From IMG/VR virus record IMGVR_UViG_3300044832_000035, positions 1-40,179 of that record: 40,179 nt of DNA. One strand, 5' to 3'. This document shows positions 30,049 through 37,362 of this stretch, one piece after another. Source of the stretch: a virus. The translations under genes and the position numbers were made by a program. Position 1 is the first letter of the stretch; each line of letters opens with the position of its first letter. A model generated the notes under the pieces. The model ran no database searches, had not been told where the DNA came from, and saw nothing but the letters and a program-made list of their open reading frames with translations.

Positions 30049-30506
30049 ATTGGCTTCTGGCCTTTTTTGTGTGGTCGCAAATAGCCAACCACGGTCTTAG
30101 TGTCTACTGACATAAGTTCGTTAAATACGTTGCTGATCGGACGCGAGACTAAGATCCCACGGTGATCGACAGCGCCAGGGATCGCGGTAGCTCCTATGTA
30201 CTGCTCAATCACCAGCCCAAAGTTCGGTGTGCCTCCCTCCCCCATCCATTCGACCATATCATTCTCTTGAGCTGGTCTATCCACAACGAATGTGACGTAC
30301 TCGGACCAATTGAACGGCTTATCATTCGCTGGCACCTCGTACCCGGCCGCTTGCCAGTGTCGGACAAACCAGCTCAGCATCGCATCTGGAACAGCGTCTG
30401 GGTTAGCGGTTGGAGAAACCGAAGGAGGTACGCCGTAAGAGAACGTCATGAGGCCACCTGCGTACGCGCTAACCACACTTAGTATGATAAGGAGGAAAGC
30501 TTTCAT
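30045..30506 (-). CDS. Secreted or anchored protein, 153 aa
   Basis: ATG 30506 overlaps the upstream stop (ATGA) and gives a signal peptide MKAFLLIILSVVSAYAGG; the longer frame from 30590 would bury it. The mature part contains VPDAMLSWFVRHWQAAGYEV and VTFVVDRPAQENDMVEWMG, a mixed fold with a basic C-terminus (LRPHKKGQKPI). It precedes the GH16 gene and is translationally linked to it, so it may act with it at the envelope. Family unknown. Confidence 0.65.
   Translation of the reverse strand: MKAFLLIILSVVSAYAGGLMTFSYGVPPSVSPTANPDAVPDAMLSWFVRHWQAAGYEVPANDKPFNWSEYVTFVVDRPAQENDMVEWMGEGGTPNFGLVIEQYIGATAIPGAVDHRGILVSRPISNVFNELMSVDTKTVVGYLRPHKKGQKPI
30473..30487. promoter_or_regulatory. Dispersed palindrome copy (two mismatches)
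   Basis: CCACACTTAGTATGA lies about 20 bp inside the gene for the 153-aa secreted protein, in the signal-peptide codons. Confidence 0.45.
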
Positions 30507-30841
30507 AAATTCTTTTCGTCTGCGTATCGCATTAGTTCTGAAAAGGTCTGCCCCCTGGCCAGGATTGCTCCAAAGCGGAGCAGGAGCCATTCAGTATCAG
30601 GCGCGTTTGGGTTTCTTGTTTCTTTTGTCCTGTTGATAACGATCCTCATCTCTCTGAACGGAGCGCGCCAGCTCCATACCCTTCCCTCCCGGTCGATGTC
30701 GGCCTTCTCCCATAGAATCTGAGGCTTCGACTCTGTTCTTTGTTCGGGCTCCTCTGGTGTTGACGTAGGGTCTGGCTCGAGAAGTGGTGGATTTTCGGTC
30801 CCTTTCTCGAATCGCCCGGTATACGGATTCTTGCCTTTCAT
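30503..30841 (-). CDS. Hypothetical protein, 112 aa
   Basis: It starts at ATG 30841 with AAAGAAG just upstream and ends with ATGA onto the secreted-protein gene. The N-terminus is Pro/Glu-rich; the C-terminal half has alternating strands and helices (VWSWRAPFREMRIVINRTKE, DTEWLLLRFGAILARGQTF). No family is recognised. It shares 245 nt with another open frame (30597-30935). Confidence 0.6.
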   Translation of the reverse strand: MKGKNPYTGRFEKGTENPPLLEPDPTSTPEEPEQRTESKPQILWEKADIDREGRVWSWRAPFREMRIVINRTKETRNPNAPDTEWLLLRFGAILARGQTFSELMRYADEKNL

Positions 30842-30935
30842 TTTCTTCTTTCTTGCTGATCAGTTTACGGTGAGCGCGTGCATCCCGTTTAGCCTTACGC
30901 TTAAGCGCTCGAAGCTCTTCAATGGTTTGGGTCAC
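30597..30935 (-). CDS. Basic coiled-coil frame overlapping its neighbour
   Basis: It starts at GTG 30935 at a palindrome copy. The first 32 residues are a convincing charged helix (MTQTIEELRALKRKAKRDAR), the only coding content between 30842 and 30918. The remaining 80 residues, Arg-rich and low complexity, overlap the 112-aa gene in another frame. Two real overlapping genes, a truncated real gene, or a frameshift junction are possible. Confidence 0.4.
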   Translation of the reverse strand: MTQTIEELRALKRKAKRDARAHRKLISKKEENERQESVYRAIRERDRKSTTSRARPYVNTRGARTKNRVEASDSMGEGRHRPGGKGMELARSVQRDEDRYQQDKRNKKPKRA

Positions 30936-31197
30936 ACCCAGTGTGTCCGGTTGCGTGCAAGACCCTCATTTGGTGGGCGAGCGTATGCCCGTAGAACCGG
31001 CATTCTTCGGCTTTCACTAGCGCCTTATTGATATCTGCCTCGCTCAAGACTTTTTCCCAGCGGTTCGCTGTATCCCAACGGTTACTCTGCCAGCCTCGTT
31101 TTGCATTCCTGGTTCGATTCAAGATGCTTTCGCACGGCTTGCAATAGGTGCGCTTAGGCAACGTATTGAGTTGGTGGCAGCGTCGGCAGTGATTCAC
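30919..31197 (-). CDS. Small zinc-ribbon protein, 92 aa
   Basis: C-x-x-C pairs at residues 4-7 and 19-22 (MNHCRRCHQ, YCKPCES) form a likely zinc ribbon, followed by a basic, Trp-containing helix region. GTG 31197 overlaps the upstream stop (GTGA). Probably a nucleic-acid-binding accessory protein. Confidence 0.65.
   Translation of the reverse strand: MNHCRRCHQLNTLPKRTYCKPCESILNRTRNAKRGWQSNRWDTANRWEKVLSEADINKALVKAEECRFYGHTLAHQMRVLHATGHTGCDPNH
30932..30946. promoter_or_regulatory. Dispersed palindrome copy at gene start
   Basis: TCACACCCAGTGTGT (two mismatches) covers the GTG start at 30935 and lies inside the end of the zinc-finger gene. Confidence 0.5.
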
Positions 31198-31529
31198 AGG
31201 AGTCTTCTCGGTACGCCTTGCGCCACCAGGCGTTCATCGCGCTCGCGAACGAACTCTCGAGCGTTCGCTAGATCAAAGGGATGTTGCTCTAGTTCGAGCT
31301 GGCCCTCGTAGAGTTCAGCAGCTTCGAGTAAAAGCTCTAATGAAACGGAAGAAGGATTGCGTTCCGCTATGTAATCACGGTAAAGGGTGTGCGTGGTGTT
31401 GGCTGGGTTTTTCAAGTACACATCGATCGAGTCCAGAACTTCTTCCAGCTTAACCAAGAGAATCGATTCTTTACACCAGGCGCTAACGCTTATGTCCACA
31501 CTCAGTGTGAATCTTAAGCCGTCAGTCAA
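31194..31529 (-). CDS. Hypothetical protein, up to 111 aa
   Basis: The open frame runs from TTG 31529, but a promoter-like TTGACT and a palindrome overlap its first codons, so the true start may be GTG 31499 or TTG 31457. From residue 25 the product is helical and acidic (LVKLEEVLDSIDVYLKN, LELLLEAAELYEGQLELEQ). It is linked to the zinc-ribbon gene by GTGA. No family is recognised. Confidence 0.55.
   Translation of the reverse strand: MTDGLRFTLSVDISVSAWCKESILLVKLEEVLDSIDVYLKNPANTTHTLYRDYIAERNPSSVSLELLLEAAELYEGQLELEQHPFDLANAREFVRERDERLVAQGVPRRLL
31496..31529 (-). promoter_or_regulatory. TTGACT element plus operator
   Basis: On the minus strand TTGACT (31529-31524) is followed after 13 bp by a palindrome copy (31496-31510; CCACACTCAGTGTGA on the plus strand, one mismatch). 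The switch-region promoter at 3572 has the same TTGACT with a 15-bp gap to its palindrome. This suggests an internal repressor-controlled promoter for the accessory genes. The -10 match is poor. Confidence 0.45.
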
Positions 31530-31549
31530 CCATAAAGCAAGTTTGAGGG

Positions 31550-31927
31550 TTACTTTGCTTTAGCCTTCAGAGCAGCAGCCTTGAGTTTCGCTCTTCGCGC
31601 ACGGTCGTAAGCCCTGATTTTTTCTCTGTTCTTTTCTCTCCGCTTCGCGCTCGAAATTCTTCTCTGGGCGTTTAGTTTCCAGCGATGCTCTTTCCGATAC
31701 TCTGCTTGATAAGCCTTCTGGTATTCCTGGAGTTTCTTTTTATGTTTCCGGCGATAGGCACGGTAGTATGTTAGAATTTCTCCCCTGGAAGCATCTTTCC
31801 TTCTGTGCAACTTGGTCTTCTCTCTCCTGGATTTCTCTAACTCTTCTCGGCGTTTTTCTCGCGTTTGTTGTGCGGCCAGCGCCCGCTCTTGCTTCAACTG
31901 CTCTCGATAAGCTAAAGAATACGTCAT
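31550..31927 (-). CDS. Highly basic coiled-coil protein, 125 aa
   Basis: Nearly half the residues are Lys, Arg or Glu (EKRREELEKSRREKTKLHRR, EYQKAYQAEYRKEHRWK). Such Lys/Arg-Glu helices resemble the N-terminal arms of phage endonuclease VII-like proteins, but no nuclease domain follows. It may bind DNA or RNA. A strong GGAGGAG lies about 20 nt before the ATG, further than usual. It follows the large terminase gene. Confidence 0.6.
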   Translation of the reverse strand: MTYSLAYREQLKQERALAAQQTREKRREELEKSRREKTKLHRRKDASRGEILTYYRAYRRKHKKKLQEYQKAYQAEYRKEHRWKLNAQRRISSAKRREKNREKIRAYDRARRAKLKAAALKAKAK

Positions 31928-31968
31928 TTGCGACGTTATTTAATACTTGCTCCTCCTAGATTGCAACT

Positions 31969-33453
31969 CTATTGCCAGGAGCCTATTCCACCGAATCCTT
32001 CGGTGCCTCCGGTATCACCGCGTCCTGGGCGTCCAGCTTCTTCCTGTTCCTGGTCAGGAGTGTAATCCCAGCCATTGAGGCGCGAGATCTCCGCAAAGCG
32101 ATCTTCCTGTTCGATGTAACTGGTGGAACGGATAGGATTAACTCCGAAAGCGATGCAAAAAGCATCAGCGTAGTCAGGTGATGAGACGCCTCGTTCTCGC
32201 ATTTCTTGTTTGGATTCGAGCCAGAGTTTTCCATCGTTACTCCATTTTATACGCCTACTGCTAAGCTGTGCAATCAACTTCGGATGATCTGGGACCTTGA
32301 TGAGCCGGTTCTTGACCTTAGCGCTTACCTCGTACCAGATCTGGCTCCAAAGGTTCTTATAACGGTCGTAGGAGGGTTTGACACCTCCATGGAAACGGTT
32401 GACCCGCCAGCCGTTGGCGTCGAGTTCACAACAGATGGGAAGCCCAAGCCCGTCCGCATCGGCCCAGATATTGCGTGCTTCCAGCCCAAGGTGATTAAAG
32501 AGTCGTACGAATTCCCACTTGGCTGCGCTGGTGTCTTTGTCGCGCCAGCCGTAGATTCCATCTTTAGGTACAAAGTTTCCCACTCGCTTAACAAGCGTGT
32601 TAAGGTCTCCACCTGCTGCGAAGTCAACTCCCGTAACTGTTGGGCCACCAAGAGCAGGGATATCAGCTTGTCGATTGTTCTCCAGATCCGGTAGTTCGAA
32701 TACATGTTTAATGGTGTCATCGGTGGACATGAATTCCCCGTAGATGTTTGAACGGGTGTAGGGATCGTTCTCTCCGAATTCTTCGATGGTTTGTTGGACT
32801 TTCTCTTGGCTGATGTGCGGGCAATCTTTGAGTGAGGCTTCATGGATAGAGTATAATGCGCGTTTATGGGTGAAATGTTCATAGAACCGGCCTTGCATCA
32901 AACCACCGGTACTGATTTCCAACAGGAGGTTATAACCGCATCGGTTAAAGCTATCGAAGATCGAATCATCGACTGACTTGGCTTCGTTGATGATAACCAG
33001 CAAAGGTCCGTCAGGCTCCGCTTCATGGTAACCTTCCGCTCTACGCGGATCATCTGTGACCCAACCTGCAAGGAGTCCTCCGGTAGGAGTTGCGATAGTG
33101 TGATCATGATCTCGCCAGGTTTGGTAATCTGGATACAGATGTTTGTGATGACAGAGTGATCGCCATGTTTGATTTGTAAGCTGTTTTTCATCTTTAGTGG
33201 TTATCTGGACCTGCCCACGCTTATACCGTTGCAGCCACCAGAGGGCGAGTGGCGCAATGATCCGGTCATCTTTCCCTGCTCCATTGGGTGCACGTACGCC
33301 AACACGTCTACGTCGGCCTAGCGGCACACTGCAATCGTAGAGCACCTTAGCTTGCCATGGGTGCAACTCGATATTAAGAATCGTGCGCGCATAACGTTCC
33401 GCGTCATGGAGGCTGTCGCGGATGATGTATTGCTTTAGATCCTGCTCAGTCAT
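31969..33453 (-). CDS. terL: Terminase large subunit, 494 aa
   Basis: ATG 33453 is chosen because it overlaps the upstream stop (TAATG). Walker A is RAPNGAGKDD (54-63), Walker B is LLVIINEAK (151-159) with the catalytic Glu, and the C-terminal nuclease begins at TGVDFAAGGD with Asp277, followed by IWADADGLG and a late acidic SPDYADAFCIAFG. It pumps DNA through the portal and cuts concatemers. The C-terminal 50 residues are Gly/Glu-rich and probably flexible. Walker A ends in KDD rather than the usual KS/KT, an oddity also seen in some phage terminases. Confidence 0.92.
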   Translation of the reverse strand: MTEQDLKQYIIRDSLHDAERYARTILNIELHPWQAKVLYDCSVPLGRRRRVGVRAPNGAGKDDRIIAPLALWWLQRYKRGQVQITTKDEKQLTNQTWRSLCHHKHLYPDYQTWRDHDHTIATPTGGLLAGWVTDDPRRAEGYHEAEPDGPLLVIINEAKSVDDSIFDSFNRCGYNLLLEISTGGLMQGRFYEHFTHKRALYSIHEASLKDCPHISQEKVQQTIEEFGENDPYTRSNIYGEFMSTDDTIKHVFELPDLENNRQADIPALGGPTVTGVDFAAGGDLNTLVKRVGNFVPKDGIYGWRDKDTSAAKWEFVRLFNHLGLEARNIWADADGLGLPICCELDANGWRVNRFHGGVKPSYDRYKNLWSQIWYEVSAKVKNRLIKVPDHPKLIAQLSSRRIKWSNDGKLWLESKQEMRERGVSSPDYADAFCIAFGVNPIRSTSYIEQEDRFAEISRLNGWDYTPDQEQEEAGRPGRGDTGGTEGFGGIGSWQ

Positions 33454-33638
33454 TATATCCGGTATCGCATTGCATTCAGCTGGTCCTCTTGACTTGGCGG
33501 TAACGGCACACATCTAAGCACCCATCTAGCGTAGCTATAACGCTCATTTATTAGTGGCCGTAATTGTTTAACTGATAGCCTGGGATACTTCTTTCGAAGG
33601 TCTCTAGCTATCGTCATCTTAAGTTTTGACACAATCAT
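33453..33638 (-). CDS. Small basic protein before terminase, 61 aa
   Basis: It starts at ATG 33638 (or 33617) 3 nt after the previous stop and overlaps the terminase start. It is helical and basic (MTIARDLRKKYPRLSVKQL, ERYSYARWVLRCVPLPP) and could be a DNA-binding helper. KQLRPLINERYSYARWVLR has a possible helix-turn-helix spacing. Unknown function. Confidence 0.55.
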   Translation of the reverse strand: MIVSKLKMTIARDLRKKYPRLSVKQLRPLINERYSYARWVLRCVPLPPSQEDQLNAMRYRI

Positions 33639-33641
33639 TGC

Positions 33642-35288
33642 TCAGTCATTCTCAGGTTGATTCGGATCTATCCATGAGGTTGGTCCAGCGTTGGGCCAGG
33701 TATGGGCGAGATCAGGGAGGACGATTGCATATAGCGGACCTGGCCACACGTTCGGCACGTCCCCGATATATGGGCCGCCCAAATGCTTCCCGGCGTGAAT
33801 TCTCCCAACATGATCGTGTTGAGCAACCTGTTCCAAGCTGAAGTTAATTCCTGAGACGGTGAACACTGGCACATTCCAACCGGTACCACAGAAGAAGGGG
33901 CCGATAAAGCCTGTTGCACGCGCTAGCTTAGTCCCAGAGCCAACGATTGCAATAGGCTGGCTCACAACCAGTGTGTTCGACCAAACGCAGTTACCGGACG
34001 GTATAACCACCGTATCACCAACACTAGCCAGTGCGACCGCTGCGCTTACGTCGGTATACGAACAGCTAGCCGACACCACTGTCTTTGGTCCAGTCAATAG
34101 CGCTGGCAACCCGAGCGCTGCCAAGCTCGCTATCCCGAATGCCGTAATGGTTTGCGGGGAACCGGCAATCGCTATGGTCGGGAGCCCGAACGCCATCCCG
34201 CTTGCTATCCCGATTCCGTGAATGAGCTGGTTAAGCTGAGCCAAACCGAACGCGTCGCTCGGCACGATCCCGCTCGGATGAATAATAAGGTTGAGTTGCG
34301 GGTTACCGAGCGCTGCGCCTGATGCGATCCCGGTTGGGTGAATGGTGAAGTTAAGCTGTGGGTTGCCTAACGCTGCGCCACTTGCTATCCCTGATGGATG
34401 AATGGTGAAATTAAGCTGTGGCAGCCCAAGAGCAGCTCCGCTAGCAATACCGGTTGGATAAACCGTTAAGTTGAGCTGTGGGTTGCCGGCTGCTGCTCCA
34501 CTCGCTATCCCAGTCGGACTGATGGTCTGCGCTACGGGTGCCGGGATGAACCAAGTTCCGCTCCCTCTGTTGGCAGTCCATGTTTGCCATTCGTCCGGCG
34601 AATTGTTGTATACGACCGTGTTTCCGTCATCCCAGGAATCGGTGAGTACGCCTAGCGGATCGAGACTGAACGGATCAGGAACAAAGCCTAGCGCACCGGT
34701 CTGTGTCCAGGTGGACGCCAGCACTTCGTCCGGCTGGTTGACGGTTGCATTACCAAAGCGCAGGAAGCTGATCAGGTTCGGGCGTTCGATCGTTCGCGGG
34801 TCAGCCCCCTGAGCTAGCGCGTACACTTCGGCATCAGTGAGCGCAATGTTCCAGATGGCCGGGTACGCGAATGAACCGCTATAGCCTAAACTGGCAGCAG
34901 TCGATATAAACCAACGCGTATTGGTGAACGCAGCCGGGACATTGGATGTCGCGTTGGTCTGTTTATCGCCTCCGTTGAGATAGGCAGCTCGCAGTACGGA
35001 ACTAGTGAATACACCACATACGTGAGCCCAAACCCCGAGCCTGAGCGCAGTAACGGTGCTGGCCGTAACCCCGGTACCAGCCGCTTTACTCTGGACGAAT
35101 ACTGTTCCGGTCCCGGTATTGGTACCGACCTTGAACCCGTTCGCGTCGGTAGCGTCCCCGAGCTCAAAGAGGTTCATAGCCGCCCCGAAATTGGCGGGCT
35201 TAACCCAGAGCGATACGGTTAAAGGGGAGCTTTGAGCTAGGGCTGAGCCTAGGCTGAGATAAGAAGGAGCAACACCAGAGACGGCCAC
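33642..35288 (-). CDS. LamG plus GIASGAA-repeat structural protein, 548 aa
   Basis: Residues 10-165 form a LamG/concanavalin-like domain (SPLTVSLWVKPANF, GVWAHVCGVFTSS, YPAIWNIALTDAEVYALAQG). Residues 255-395 contain about seven 20-residue repeats built on GIASGAALGNPQLN, a unit also seen in other phage tail proteins. Residues 402-450 begin a right-handed beta-helix (DVSAAVALASVGDTVVIPSG), as in tailspike or pectate-lyase proteins, but the helix is cut short and the last 70 residues look unlike it. Probably a tail or decoration protein binding carbohydrate. Possible C-terminal truncation. Confidence 0.7.
   Translation of the reverse strand: MAVSGVAPSYLSLGSALAQSSPLTVSLWVKPANFGAAMNLFELGDATDANGFKVGTNTGTGTVFVQSKAAGTGVTASTVTALRLGVWAHVCGVFTSSVLRAAYLNGGDKQTNATSNVPAAFTNTRWFISTAASLGYSGSFAYPAIWNIALTDAEVYALAQGADPRTIERPNLISFLRFGNATVNQPDEVLASTWTQTGALGFVPDPFSLDPLGVLTDSWDDGNTVVYNNSPDEWQTWTANRGSGTWFIPAPVAQTISPTGIASGAAAGNPQLNLTVYPTGIASGAALGLPQLNFTIHPSGIASGAALGNPQLNFTIHPTGIASGAALGNPQLNLIIHPSGIVPSDAFGLAQLNQLIHGIGIASGMAFGLPTIAIAGSPQTITAFGIASLAALGLPALLTGPKTVVSASCSYTDVSAAVALASVGDTVVIPSGNCVWSNTLVVSQPIAIVGSGTKLARATGFIGPFFCGTGWNVPVFTVSGINFSLEQVAQHDHVGRIHAGKHLGGPYIGDVPNVWPGPLYAIVLPDLAHTWPNAGPTSWIDPNQPEND
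33962..33976. promoter_or_regulatory. Weak palindrome copy
   Basis: TCACAACCAGTGTGT has three mismatches and is coding. Listed only as a marginal family member. Confidence 0.25.
34090..34526 (-). repeat. Tandem 60-bp coding repeats
   Basis: About seven in-frame 60-bp units encode the P-x-GIASGAALGxPQLNxT repeat. The middle four units are closest to each other, suggesting recent expansion, and the outer ones are diverged. Confidence 0.85.
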
Positions 35289-35289
35289 A

Positions 35290-36147
35290 TCAGAAGCTCC
35301 GCGTTAGATCGTGACCTCGGTAATTTGATCCAAGCCCAGTAACCACGTATTGGCCTGCTAGCTCGATAAGATCCATTGTAAGATCCACGCTAGTCACCCC
35401 TGCTGTGCCATTCATCGCCAACACGTGCGGCTGCATCGCTAGCGTTGTTGCTGGCTTATTCGTAAGGAAGGGACCTCCAGCAAGTAGTGATCCTGCTATG
35501 GTGATGGGCGCAACACCGTCAGCAAATGATGCAACCCTTGCCTGAACGCCACCAGCATCCACGTAGAGTTGGAGATCGTACCAGGTATTAATGGCAACCG
35601 CGACGGTTGAAACAGTCTTGGTCGCAGTACTTGCCGCCGTAAGGGTGAGCTGCCAGTTTGGGCTTACCGCAATATCGAACACCCATTCAATACCGCTTAC
35701 TGGCGCGAGTGATCCAAGGGTGTCGGTAAAGCCTAGCCGCCATTCGGCATAGGTTGTTGCGCCTACCGCTCCGACCGGTAGCACAGCTCCCGTTCTAACA
35801 AGAAATCTTGCGGCTAACTTTCCGAAAAAGCCGGTCTGATAATCGAAGTTGGCTACTGGACCGAGCGTCAGCTCAGGCTTATTCGATGCGACAGTTCCGG
35901 TGGATATCTTCCATTGCCCTGGGTGGCCAAGGGTCGATGCAACACGTGCAATCGTTCCGGTAGCGAACGTCGGAATAATTCCATGCTCGCCAAAAGCTGT
36001 CGCGGTGACTGGAGCTGTCTGATTGTCGAAATGCTCTTGGAGAACGTAACAATCCTGTGCAAGCGCGTTATGCTCTAGCGCTACGATTGAATCGATGTAA
36101 TCCGCTGCGCGTGTATCGAGGCCACCAGATGAATATTGGATAGCCAT
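35290..36147 (-). CDS. Jelly-roll structural protein, 285 aa
   Basis: Alternating beta strands with Ala/Thr-rich loops: CYVLQEHFDNQTAPV, TTYAEWRLGFTDTLG, IEWVFDIAVSPNWQLTL, NTWYDLQLYVDAGG, VDLTMDLIELAGQYVV. This fits a concanavalin/LamG-like sandwich, similar in layout to the 248-aa protein at 11.4-12.2 kb. It ends in RGHDLTRSF. Likely a virion surface protein; it begins immediately after the preceding gene's stop. Confidence 0.65.
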   Translation of the reverse strand: MAIQYSSGGLDTRAADYIDSIVALEHNALAQDCYVLQEHFDNQTAPVTATAFGEHGIIPTFATGTIARVASTLGHPGQWKISTGTVASNKPELTLGPVANFDYQTGFFGKLAARFLVRTGAVLPVGAVGATTYAEWRLGFTDTLGSLAPVSGIEWVFDIAVSPNWQLTLTAASTATKTVSTVAVAINTWYDLQLYVDAGGVQARVASFADGVAPITIAGSLLAGGPFLTNKPATTLAMQPHVLAMNGTAGVTSVDLTMDLIELAGQYVVTGLGSNYRGHDLTRSF

Positions 36148-36555
36148 TTAGAGCACAAAGATCTTGTTGGTGCCTGTATCCCAAACAATCGTGATATCAC
36201 CGCCATTAGGTGTGAGCGGCAGGCCAGTAGCCGTATCGATGAGCGCGATAAGCGGGCTAGTCGAATCTGTACCAGTATCCTTGTACATAACAAATTGGGT
36301 CACGACCGAGCCTGAGACTGCCGGTAGCGTAATGGTGGCGGCAGTGAATGTGCCGAGCGTGGTGGTCTTGGACGCCAGGTTGCCACTGGTGGCGACTAGA
36401 CCCGTAGCGATGTTATGGAACTGATCGGTAGCGGTGTTGGGAACGTAGGTAGCCGAATGCAGGCTGACCTTGATGTTGTTGGCTGAGAGATCGATCTGGG
36501 TCGAACCATCGCCCATGGCTACTTGCCTATATTTATCGTAAAGCCTATTCGCCAC
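36148..36555 (-). CDS. Conserved phage structural protein, 135 aa
   Basis: The pattern LYDKYRQVAMGDGSTQIDLS...NIKVSLHSATYVPN...HNIATG, a variable centre, then PLIALIDTATGLPLTPNGGD and ITIVWDTG matches a conserved phage protein family found next to tail or capsid genes. It is all-beta and probably a small tail or decoration protein. It reads ATG 36555 to TAA 36148-36150. Exact role is not established. Confidence 0.7.
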   Translation of the reverse strand: MANRLYDKYRQVAMGDGSTQIDLSANNIKVSLHSATYVPNTATDQFHNIATGLVATSGNLASKTTTLGTFTAATITLPAVSGSVVTQFVMYKDTGTDSTSPLIALIDTATGLPLTPNGGDITIVWDTGTNKIFVL

Positions 36556-36582
36556 AGTCTTCGACTGATTCTTTAAAAGAGG

Positions 36583-36629
36583 GCTCGGGAGCGGGTTATG
36601 CTACTTGACCCCCACATCCACTCCCGAGC
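36583..36629 (-). terminator. Strong hairpin downstream of small terminase gene
   Basis: GCTCGGGAG (36583-36591) pairs perfectly with CTCCCGAGC (36621-36629); allowing one mismatch the stem extends to 12 bp, leaving a loop of about 23 nt. On the minus strand it is followed by CCTCTTTT, so it could terminate or attenuate transcripts from the small terminase side. Its place beside the small terminase also allows a packaging-site role. The 146-nt gap (36556-36701) holds no gene. Confidence 0.5.
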
Positions 36630-36665
36630 GCGTTGTGTTCGTTCCTATATCAGCGCTTGGAAATT

Positions 36666-36680
36666 ACACACTCAGTGTGC
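36666..36680. promoter_or_regulatory. Operator in terminase intergenic region
   Basis: ACACACTCAGTGTGC has a perfect 13-bp core, CACACTCAGTGTG, with only the outermost bases changed. It lies in the noncoding gap 22 bp from the small terminase stop. Confidence 0.65.
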
Positions 36681-36701
36681 GCCTTGTAAAGGGCGAACCT
36701 G

Positions 36702-37223
36702 CTACCCGGCTTCGCCTTCTGCTTCTTGAGCTTCTTGAACGCTTTGTTGGCGTTTGTCTTGGAGCGCTTTGGTTTCATCTAAACGCTTGCGAGCATCTTC
36801 AAGCTCATGCTGATTGCTATGCAGCTGATTAAGCTGGTTGAAGCTAAATGACTGCGTGTTGCTAGGTGCAATAGCCGGGAATAAATCTCTGTACGTCCTG
36901 GAGCGCTCAAGCATCCAGGTGAATCGCTGCCAACCTTTCGGTTCGGCTTCGGCTTTGGCGATTTGTGCTTCGATGTAATCACTTTTCGCGCGCGCAAGTT
37001 CGCTCTGGAAGTCTTCTGTCTTTTTCCAGGCTTCATAAGTACTTAATGGAACGTAAGAACAAGCTGCGGCCATTTCATCGGAGTGACCGCGAGCTAATGC
37101 CTTACAAAGCTCCGCAATGAGTTCAGGAGTCGCTTTGGAGGGCCGCCCTAGCTTCCGGGCTGATCCAACCGCCTGGCGAGAGCTGCGCTTCTTGTGAAGC
37201 TTGGCTGATCCGTTCTGGTCCAT
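36702..37223 (-). CDS. Small terminase subunit, 173 aa
   Basis: Residues 25-75 form a helix-turn-helix of the type in phage small terminases: GRPSKATPELIAELCKALA, then GHSDEMAAACSYVPLSTYEAWKKTEDF. A helical central domain (LARAKSDYIEAQIAKAEAEP then WQRFTWMLERSRTYRDLF) fits oligomerisation, and the C-terminal 50 residues are Gln/Glu-rich. It would recognise phage DNA and load it on the large terminase, which lies 3.3 kb downstream. The start ATG 37223 overlaps the previous gene by 101 nt. Confidence 0.75.
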   Translation of the reverse strand: MDQNGSAKLHKKRSSRQAVGSARKLGRPSKATPELIAELCKALARGHSDEMAAACSYVPLSTYEAWKKTEDFQSELARAKSDYIEAQIAKAEAEPKGWQRFTWMLERSRTYRDLFPAIAPSNTQSFSFNQLNQLHSNQHELEDARKRLDETKALQDKRQQSVQEAQEAEGEAG

Positions 37224-37362
37224 GTACTTCCTGCATCATATCGTAGGTTTTGCGTCCAATAAAGCCTTCGATGAGCGTTTGTTGTTGGAACGGGTCAAAC
37301 TCCATGGTGAGAGATGTGACCTTACCTTGCTCCATGTCTGTGACTTGAATTCCGAATTTCAT
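37123..37362 (-). CDS. Hypothetical protein, 79 aa
   Basis: It starts at ATG 37362, next to a degraded palindrome half-site (37366-37380). The N-terminal half is beta-like (MKFGIQVTDMEQGKVTSLTM) and the C-terminus is helical and polar. It overlaps the small terminase by 101 nt in another frame, so one of the two ends may be mis-set. Unknown function. Confidence 0.5.
   Translation of the reverse strand: MKFGIQVTDMEQGKVTSLTMEFDPFQQQTLIEGFIGRKTYDMMQEVHGPERISQASQEAQLSPGGWISPEARAALQSDS

Noticed and set aside
32206-32694. 162-aa plus-strand frame opposite terminase
   Set aside because: Shadow of terL, no independent support.
33642-33920. Clear frameshift in the beta-helix C-terminus
   Set aside because: Neither alternative frame continues a recognisable beta-helix, so a frameshift is not shown; left as possible truncation.
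34090-34526. Tandem repeats as CRISPR or noncoding satellite
   Set aside because: 60-bp units keep the frame and encode a known type of phage structural repeat.
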